Below are positions 35,949-42,182 of a stretch of DNA of 42,182 bases, piece after piece (within the stretch, counting starts at the first letter, position 1; the number at the start of each line of letters is the position of its first letter). The notes beneath the pieces are model-generated. The model did no database searches, was not told the DNA's origin, and was given only the letters and a program-made list of their open reading frames with translations. The stretch covers positions 1 to 42,182 of the forward strand of contig CAVQRC010000030.1 in NCBI GenBank assembly GCA_963715045.1, given 5' to 3'. This DNA is from CAVQRC01 sp963715045. Lineage in GTDB: Bacteria > Planctomycetota > Planctomycetia > Pirellulales > Lacipirellulaceae. The position numbers were made by a program, and so were the translations under genes.

Positions 35949-36323
35949 TCTTGGACCGCTGAATCTCGTGCCATGTCACGCCGTTGGCCGCAATTGTTGT
36001 GCCACATGCAATGTCACAAGTGCTGCACTGAGTACCGATCCCAAAATGCCAGTGAAAGCGTCCCATGGCCGGGGAATGCAGGTGCTGAAGCCAATTCTGG
36101 GATCGGCGTTTAAAGCGCGGCGACTGGTTCTTTAAGGGGCGTACGCAGGAGTCAGAGTTTGCCAGATCAGCGCAGACCAGACTTCCGGTGTGCGGTACTG
36201 ACACATCGAAGTGGGCCCTGGCTGACTGTTGAGAGAGCCGGGAAACGCCACCTCATCTGCGGACTTGGCGGGGAAGATTCATCGAGCCACACGAAGAGTC
36301 CCAGCAAGCGTGGCGGTAGGAGG
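35949..36323. other. Intergenic region upstream of amrB
   Basis: 375 bases without a supported gene. A minus-strand frame (35941-36204, 87 codons) contains GIGTQCSTCDIACGTTIAAN, a Cys cluster, but its codon use has ordinary third positions unlike the strong GC bias of its neighbours, and it overlaps the amrB start. It may be a non-coding element or an unrecognised small gene. Confidence 0.4.
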
Positions 36324-37357
36324 TCACGCCGTGAGCCGGAGTCGCTCCCACTTCTGCTGGAACGAGCGTCGCTCCAGAACTTCCGGATTGACGACGCCGT
36401 GGGGCCGCCGGCCATACGCGACGTCGGCGATTGCCTGGCAGGCAGTCCGGCCGATGTCGCGGAACATTTCATGAGTCCAGGCGATCGAGTGGGGTGCGAG
36501 GATCACGTTTTCGAGCGAACCGAGGCGATGCGGGGCGAGAATCGGCTCGCCCTCGAAGCAGTCGAGGGCCGCTCCCGCAATGCGCCGCTCGGATAAAGCG
36601 GTGTACAACGCGTTCTCGTCGACAATGCCACCCCGGGCCGTGTTAATCAGGTAGGCCGATCGCTTCATGAGCCTGATTTCGCGGGCAGCAATCAGATTCC
36701 GAGTTTCCTCGGTGAGGGGACAGTTCAGCGAGACGAAGTCGGCCGAGGCCAGAAGTGTCTCGAGGTCGGCTTTATCCACTCCGGCAGCCGTCGCCTCCTG
36801 TTCGCTGACGAGCGGATCGCAGATTAACGGGGTGTTCATGCCGAATCCGGCAAGCAGTCGGACGAGCGCTTACCGATCCCGCCGAATCCGATCACTCCTA
36901 CGGTGCGATCACGCAGCTCGCCGCCCATGTATCGGGTCCGCTCGTCCCAGTGTCCTTCGCGAACAAGCCGGTCCTTGGTGAGCACCTGGTGCGATAGCGC
37001 GATCATCCAGCCGACGGTGGCCTCGGCGACGGAGCGATCGACGGCCCCTCGCGTGATGGTCAGCAGCACGTCGGCCTGGGTACAGGCGGTGACGTCCACG
37101 CTGTCATATCCCACGCCGAAGCGGCTGACCACGAGCAGATTCTCGCTGTGCGAGAGCGTATCCGCCGTGACCCGGGGGGTGAGGACCAGGACCGCTTGTG
37201 CGGCAGCGATCTGCTCGGGGGTGATTTCCTCACGATGCGTATCGAAGCGGGTGATATCGATTGTCGGCAACTCATCGAACACGCTCAGCCCCAGGTCACG
37301 AAACTTCGGCTGACCGTTCGCATCGTAGAAGTCGGCCGTCAAGGCAACTCGAAACAT
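36324..37357 (-). CDS. D-isomer-specific 2-hydroxyacid dehydrogenase, frameshifted
   Basis: NAD-dependent dehydrogenase of the D-2-hydroxyacid/SerA-like superfamily, about 344 aa. Catalytic-domain strand: FRVALTADFYDANG; GVGYDSVDVTACTQADVLLT precedes the NAD-binding motif GVIGFGGIGKR (G-x-G-x-x-G, residues 157-162). A deletion near 36871 shifts the frame; it continues LVRLLAGFGMNTPLICDPLV. The catalytic Arg is in LINTARGGIVDENALYTALS, the Glu in LDCFEGEPILAP, and the His in APHSIAWTHEMF. All three are intact. It overlaps the aldolase gene upstream by 19 bases, suggesting reduction or oxidation of an aldol product. The exact substrate is unknown. Confidence 0.88.
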
Positions 37358-38131
37358 GCGTCTCTCCCGCTAGTCGACCACTCCAACGCATCACGTATCG
37401 AACGCAGCAGCAGTCCTGTATCGGCACCCAGCCCGATCATGCGGAACCCCTGATCCCGCCGTGCCGCCAGGTCTTGCAGGCTCGTCGTCATCACCCCGCA
37501 GTGTTTGCCGGCGGCCCGAATCGTATCTTTCAGTTCCAGGATCTGCGCGGCAACGCCAGGACCTTCCCATTGGCCGCGGTGACCCGCCGTTGCCGAGAAA
37601 TCGGCCGGCCCGAAGAAGAAGACTTCGGCACCGTCAACGGCAATCATTCGCTCGATGTGTGGGATCGCTCCCACACTCTCGATCATCGGTACGACCATTA
37701 CATGTTCATTCGCTTCGCCCGCGTGTTCTGCCAGGCGTTCCCCCCAGGCCGTCGCTCGTTCGCCACCGATCCCGCGGCGACCCTCGGGCGGATACCGGCA
37801 GTCCATCACGGCGGCCTCGACCTGCTCCGCCGATTCCACCCAGGGGATCACGATGCCATCGGCCCCGATGTCGAGCCCTTTTCGCCAGCGACGTATTCCG
37901 CTCGGCGAGACGGACCAGCACCACGGTATCGCTCCGCAACCCGGCCCGCACGTGTTCGTTGATTTCTTTCCAGTCGAGATGGCCGTGCTCGGCATCAATC
38001 ACCACCCAGTCGAGCCCCGCGGCGACAGCCAGCTCCGTCACGGTTGCCGATTCCAGGGTCACCCACAGGCCGTAGCTCGCCGCATCGGCTGCAAGTCGAG
38101 CACGAAATCGCTGGAGAGCGGCGGTCTTCAA
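37339..38131 (-). CDS. HpcH/HpaI-family aldolase, frameshifted
   Basis: Class II metal-dependent aldolase of the HpcH/HpaI/citrate lyase beta family, which typically cleaves 2-keto-3-deoxy or 4-hydroxy-2-oxo acids to pyruvate (or similar) and an aldehyde. The start is TTG at 38131, overlapping the symporter stop as TTGA, with GGGAG eight bases upstream. Motifs: YGLWVTLESATVTELAVAAG, DWVVIDAEHGHLDWKEI, then after a missing base near 37878 GLDIGADGIVIPWVESAEQV, VMVVPMIESVGAIPHIERMI and VFFFGPADFSATAGH. The metal-ligand Glu and Asp (PMIES, GPAD) are present. Co-directional with the symporter and dehydrogenase. Confidence 0.88.
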
Positions 38132-39221
38132 AGTTCGAGACTCCCTGAGCGGGCCGGCACCGGATGCGTCCGCCACCAATTGGCCAGCATGGATGCGGTC
38201 GTGTTCATGATCGGACCAAAGACGATCGGCGCGAGACCCAGCGTCGCGACTTTCCCCAGGGCCGCCGCGATTCCCGACGCCATCCCCGAATTCTGCATGC
38301 CAACTTCCAAGGCGATTGTGCGGCAATTCCGTTCTTCCAGTCGCATCGCCCGACACGCAAGATAGCCCAGAATGTACCCTGCCGTACTGTGCAGGAAACG
38401 GACCAGGATAAAATCACACCCAGTTCGAGGAGGTTGTCCCGGCCGATCGCCACCGTCAGGATCGTCATGAGAATGATTCCGACCATCGAGATGACGGGCA
38501 TCACACGATCGAGCCACGCGGCACGATGGTACAACGCATGATGAAATGCCAGCCCGCCCAGGATCGGGATGAGGACCATCTTGGTAATGCTCCACATCAT
38601 CGCCACGGCATCGACTTCGATCATCTGGCCGGCGAGCGTCTTCATGAGAAAGGGTGTCATCAGCGGCGCGAGGAGGGTGGCGATGGCGGTCATGGTCACT
38701 GACATGGCGACGTTGGCTTTAGCGATAAATGCCATCACGTTGGAAGCCAGTCCGCTCGGTGACGAGCCGACCAGCACGACGCCCGCAGCGATCTCGGGAG
38801 GAAACCGGAAAGCGGTGGCGAGTCCCCAGCCGACCAGTGGCATGATCGAGAACTGGCAGACCAGGCCCACCACGACACCCATCGGCATCCGGAACACGCG
38901 AGCGAAATCGCCGAGGCTCAGCGTGGTCCCCATGCAGAACGTGATCACCTGCAGGATCGGGACGAATAGCCGGGTGAACTTGAACTCGCCGATGCCGATG
39001 AAATACGTCGGATAGGCCATGCCGACGGCGACCGCGGTCGCGATCCAGATCGTGAACGACCACTTCCCGCAACGCGGGAGAACCTCTGGCGGCCAGCAGC
39101 AGGCAGAGGGAACAGCCGAAAGAGCCGGCGGAATCCAGTCGTAGCTCCCGGTCGACCATGCTTCCAGGACGATCGCCAGGAGCAGCCCCCCGAAGAAATC
39201 AGCAACAGCGAGCAGAGCCAC
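38128..39221 (-). CDS. Bile acid:sodium symporter (BASS) family transporter, frameshifted
   Basis: Sodium-coupled organic-anion transporter with about nine or ten helices. Readable segments are LLAVADFFGGLLLAIVLEAW (extra N-terminal helix), FVPILQVITFCMGTTLSLGD, EIAAGVVLVGSSPSGLASNV (the conserved GSSPSGLASN sodium-site crossing), ISMVGIILMTILTVAIGRDN and, after a frameshift near 38405, VRFLHSTAGYILGYLACRAM, EVGMQNSGMASGIAAALGKV and LAPIVFGPIMNTTASMLANW. The EVGMQNSG motif is diagnostic. The GTG start at 39221 is uncertain. Its stop overlaps the TTG start of the aldolase. The substrate is probably a carboxylate, perhaps the 2-keto acid cleaved next door. Confidence 0.88.
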
Positions 39222-39289
39222 CTCGTGGTTGGTGTCATGAACTCTTCATCCGAACTGCGTCTACCGCGAGTTGCTGTCTCTTCACCAGA

Positions 39290-39367
39290 GCGCGTTTCGA
39301 AACCCGGTTTCAGGCCTCCCACGGCCGAGAAACAGGGTAGTAATAACAACGTTTTGCAACGGCTTCC
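39290..39367 (-). repeat. Dispersed repeat, copy B
   Basis: Inverted copy of the element at 29316-29391; a 26-base core at 39302-39327 is identical. It lies upstream of the symporter gene and downstream of the lactonase-like gene, and separates their transcripts. It contains GAAACC-C-GGTTTC. Confidence 0.85.
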
Positions 39368-39406
39368 AGTCACTCCGAAGTGCACGCTGAACCGCACAGC
39401 CGATAG

Positions 39407-41343
39407 TCAGTCGACCACCCGATCGATCCTGGCGATCGCGTGAGGGGGCAGGACCAGCGGCAGCTCTGGAATCGCGAGAAGTCTCCCCTGCCCTGCGGTC
39501 GCGTCGGGATCACCGTTGCCCGCCGCTGCTGAGGATTCCTTGTCGAGCCATTCGAACGCGACCGGCTGGCCAAGTCCGCGGAGGGCCACCGCTTGCTCGC
39601 GATCCGTCAGGTTGGCGATCAGCACCCGCATCTGCCCTGGTTTTCGTAACGCGAGGCCCACGACCGCCAGCGGATCGCCCGCGTCGAGTTGCTGTGCCGT
39701 GCCGCCGGCGAAGTGGCCACCTCACGAAAGACCTCATACACAGGAAAGACTTTACCGGGTGTCGACGGAAACTTATCCGGCCGCGAAACGGAGTCGTCCA
39801 GATCCATGACCCCTTTCCACCCGACCGTCTCGTAGTAGGTTGCGCCGAAAAAGTTCGGCGGCCAGATAATTGATGCTGCCGAGTGTCCAGGCCGCGCAAA
39901 GCGACTCGCCTGCCGGGCGTCGACGTCGGCCGGAAGCTCACCCGGCAAAGGCTCCTGGCTGACCTGCCGTGGCCGCAGCGTGATCGGTCCGATCGCCAGC
40001 CGTCGCTCGCCGATAAACTGCCGCGCGGTGCGAACCGTGTCGCCCTCGATCGGAAGCGTTTCGACGATCGAAGCGTTGTCAAAAGCGTGAATCTGCGGGT
40101 TGATCGCGTACGACACCAATGCGATCGTCTCGTCGGTGGGACGATCGCGGTTCAGCTCGACAAAGTTGGTGTCCTTTGCGAAGCCGAACTGTGCTTTACC
40201 TGCAGCCGACCGCAAGATCTGGTACGCGAGTGCGAACTGCTCCGCATCGACGTCTGCAATGAAGATCGCTGCCATGTCTGCCTGGGTCTTCCGGAGCAGG
40301 TCGGCCAACGCTCGCAATCCAGCCTCGGGTTGCTCCCCCAGATGAACGGCGACATGCAGCGGTACACCAACCGCCTCCGCTTGCCGGGCAGCCCTCCCCA
40401 GCTTCTCCGCCAGGGACGCGTCCGCGAGATCCAGATCGACACGGAGATGATCCAGGGCCAATGCCTTGAGCCGTTCGATCTGTCCTTGGGTGAGCTCGTT
40501 GGTCTCGGTGGATACCTGCAGCCCGAGCCGCGGCAGCGGGGTCTGCTGCTTTCCGAGGGTGAGCGTGACGGCGTGTGGCTCTGGCTCGCTCGGGATTTCA
40601 CCCACGACCCGAATCGCAATCTTCTGCGAGATTCGTGTCCCCTGCTCGACGGCGACCGGGTACGGCCGCTCCAGCGGGATGCAATACGTCTTGAACGAAG
40701 CGTCGGTCCAGTTGCGCTGGTCTTCCATCTCGAATACTTCGCCGGCAAATTCGACGTGTGCCCACACATCCGCGGCGAGTTCATGAGCAATTGCCGCGAT
40801 CTCCTTGGCCGGCTGGTGAGGCGAAATGAGTTCTGGGAAGTATCCTTCCGATTCGCGTCCGGCGACATCCGTAATGACCCAGGGTCTGCCAGCCGCGGAG
40901 GGTCCGTGAAGGACGCAAAAGCCAATTCGATTTCGCATGAAGGAAGACTTGGCCACTCCATCGAAAGTGAACACGACCCTTCCGTCGCGGCTGCCAGTGA
41001 GCGTCCCATGCCAGCGAAAGTCGATGTCTCTTTCTCGGCATGTCGCGTCGAAACTGAGCGTGAAGTGATCGCCCTGATCATTGAGTTCGAGGTTGGTGAC
41101 CTGGGGCCGCACGGTCCCCCAGAACTGATCGCGAACCGGCCGGCCGTTGATGCCCCGCAGAACTTCATACGGTCCAGCTTTCACGTACCGCAGAAACGCA
41201 TTGTCCGCGTCGAATAGCATGGTCAGCGGCCCGGCCCGCAGCGGGATCGGCTCGGCGGCCGGGATCACGTTGCCAGTTGAGGTCATCAGCGCCAACGCGA
41301 TGAACGCGGGCAACCACAGGCTACGCTGGAATTTGGCTGACAT
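39407..41343 (-). CDS. D-apionate-lactonase-like secreted protein, frameshifted
   Basis: About 645 aa with a signal peptide (LWLPAFIALALMTSTGNVIP). The sequence resembles, from memory, the D-apionate lactonase (ApnL) family, not a classical glycoside hydrolase. N-terminal beta domain: GPYEVLRGINGRPVRDQFWG, ATCRERDIDFRWHGTLTGSR, SSFMRNRIGFCVLHGPSAAG; then the signature ELISPHQPAKEIAAIAHELA, FEMEDQRNWTDASFKTYCIP. A TIM-barrel-like part follows (LGLQVSTETNELTQGQIERL, VPLHVAVHLGEQPEAGLRAL, YAINPQIHAFDNASIVETLP). A frameshift near 39715 separates VFPVYEVFREVAT from GLALRKPGQMRVLIANLTDR. ApnL opens the lactone of D-apionate; the signal peptide here is unusual, so activity on another sugar-acid lactone or glycan is possible. 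Confidence 0.6.
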
Positions 41344-41408
41344 CTGTCACCTCGCCCTGAGGAATCGACGCGTAAGAGCCTCGGCTCGGCTCAGTCCTGG
41401 CCCTCAGT

Positions 41409-41804
41409 GTGATGTTATCCAACCTGTCGAGCAACGCATTTTTCGTTCCGGGCACACCCGCTGTTGATCACGTTCACCGAATCGCTGTTTCTCCTGTTGC
41501 TCTGCGGTGGATAGAATCTTCTTCGTGGCGGCGCCGCAGTCAGCCGCTGCCGGTGCCGCGAGGTCAATCTGACGTGTTCGCGGCCTGTTGCTGCGTCAGC
41601 AAGCTCGGCGAAAGCGGGAGTCAACCAGGTAAAGTGAGGCGGCATCGTGCCGCGTTGGAGTACGGCCTTCCGAGTACGCCGCTGGACGAGACGGCCCGGA
41701 TGGCGGCGCTGAAAGTTGCACGTGCCGAGGCTGCTGAAATCTTCGCGGCCAGCGACGAGGAACTCGACCTTGTAGTTCCACCATTGGAGGTTCTCCTGCC
41801 ATGA
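41409..41804 (+). CDS. Small hypothetical protein, start uncertain
   Basis: A 131-codon frame. Only the last 60 residues look like a real protein: KVRRHRAALEYGLPSTPLDE, TARMAALKVARAEAAEIFAA, SDEELDLVVPPLEVLLP, a charged helical domain. The first 65 residues are low-quality, Cys/Ser-rich and probably non-coding, so the true start may be a later GTG (near 41573) or the ATG at 41700. Its stop overlaps the next ATG by four bases (ATGA). No family recognised. Confidence 0.45.
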   Translation: MMLSNLSSNAFFVPGTPAVDHVHRIAVSPVALRWIESSSWRRRSQPLPVPRGQSDVFAACCCVSKLGESGSQPGKVRRHRAALEYGLPSTPLDETARMAALKVARAEAAEIFAASDEELDLVVPPLEVLLP

Positions 41805-42028
41805 CTGCTCATGAAATGCCGGCGGGTCGGAGTGCAGATGATCCGTTGTTCTCTGATGAGTGTTACGAGTTTCTCGAGCGGCACTTCGGTGCCGAGAAGG
41901 CTATCTGGGCTCGGCTCCCTCGCGCTGAGCGAGAAAAGGAGCTCGCCTGGATTCAGAAGCACTACGACACCCCTGACGATTGCGATCCCTGGCCGCCCGA
42001 GTTAGGCGGCGGCGTCGAGAATCCCTGA
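41801..42028 (+). CDS. Small acidic hypothetical protein
   Basis: 75 aa, translationally coupled to the previous gene (ATGA overlap, with GGAGG some 9 to 13 bases upstream of the ATG). Reads DDPLFSDECYEFLERHFGAE, KAIWARLPRAEREKELAWIQ, KHYDTPDDCDPWPPELGGGV: acidic, Trp-rich and probably helical. No family recognised. The two-gene arrangement recalls small two-gene modules, but no toxin or antitoxin motif is visible. Confidence 0.6.
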   Translation: MTAHEMPAGRSADDPLFSDECYEFLERHFGAEKAIWARLPRAEREKELAWIQKHYDTPDDCDPWPPELGGGVENP

Positions 42029-42053
42029 ACTATTCTCGAGTCCGCGGTTGGAT

Positions 42054-42085
42054 GCGCAAGCGAAGCAAGTCATTGCTTGCGTGCG
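42054..42085. repeat. Imperfect palindrome near window end
   Basis: CGCAAGC-GAAGCAA, a GTCA loop, then TTGCTTGCGTGCG. Arms pair with one or two bulges. The motif resembles CGCAAGCGAAGCAA-type dispersed palindromes I recall in planctomycete intergenic DNA. The 42029-42182 tail holds no gene that can be supported. Confidence 0.6.
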
Positions 42086-42182
42086 ACACGGGTCGCCGAC
42101 ATCTGGTGGCTGGAGCTGATTTCGGATCGGCTCTTAACTTCAATCGCTCGCAGGGTCGATTCCTGCGGGCCGCAGGAGCTGG

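Noticed and set aside
39883..41217. 444-aa plus-strand frame opposite the lactonase-like gene
   Set aside because: Antisense shadow without recognisable domains.

Overview
The window is GC-rich bacterial DNA with a set of genes that points to the phylum Planctomycetota, probably a Pirellulales-like member. The markers are a DUF1549/DUF1553 (PSCyt2/PSD1) gene followed by DUF1501, a DUF1559 prepilin-like protein, a formylglycine sulfatase, a dockerin plus PEP-CTERM protein, a Gfo/Idh oxidoreductase with a twin-arginine leader, Uma2, and a glycine-rich surface protein of the planctomycete 'mu-protocadherin' type. No rRNA, tRNA, CRISPR array, transposase or replication origin was seen.

Layout. 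1-4.1 kb: the 5' part of a ceramidase-like gene, a sulfatase and a GNAT acetyltransferase. 4.1-7.1 kb: an exopolysaccharide-export patch with a Wza-like lipoprotein, a lipoprotein carrying a planctomycete Cys/Trp motif, a small secreted protein and the C-terminal stump of a WecG/TagA-type glycosyltransferase. 7.1-10.1 kb: Uma2, a CBM9-like secreted protein and a Gfo/Idh oxidoreductase. 10.1-11 kb: a graveyard with an antitoxin, a truncated ParE/RelE-like toxin and a decayed leucine-rich-repeat gene. 11-14.2 kb: universal stress protein and class I aldolase on one strand, two coupled CBS-domain proteins on the other behind a sigma-54-like promoter. 14.2-19.2 kb: App1-type phosphatase, an orphan PEP-CTERM tail, and the DUF1549/DUF1553-DUF1501 pair. 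19.4-24.2 kb: a minus-strand surface group (DUF1559 prepilin, two lipoproteins, a SnoaL-like secreted protein, a glycine-rich surface protein). 24.4-28.4 kb: a beta-propeller protein, a FadL-like porin and the dockerin/PEP-CTERM protein.

28.4-35.9 kb: a sugar-phosphate isomerase-like TIM barrel, a membrane-anchored glycerophosphodiester phosphodiesterase followed by a PfkB kinase, a truncated second GDPD, a discoidin-like protein, and convergent amrS and amrB. 36.3-41.3 kb: a minus-strand carbon-acid group (D-apionate-lactonase-like protein, BASS-type symporter, HpcH/HpaI aldolase, D-2-hydroxyacid dehydrogenase); the last three overlap and look translationally coupled. The window closes with two small overlapping unknown genes.

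Quality warning. About sixteen single-base frameshifts can be inferred by joining conserved protein halves. They are very uneven: none between about 19.4 and 28.4 kb, but roughly twelve between 28.4 and 40 kb, where almost every gene is split. Many sit in short G or C runs and keep both halves conserved, so sequencing or assembly error is the simplest reading. Frameshifted genes are listed over their full reconstructed span. Separately, real decay remnants and several families of palindromic or dispersed intergenic repeats occur. I found no convincing complete new defence or biosynthetic system; the most interesting items are the repeat families, the decay remnants, the EPS-linked lipoprotein and the sugar-acid operon.
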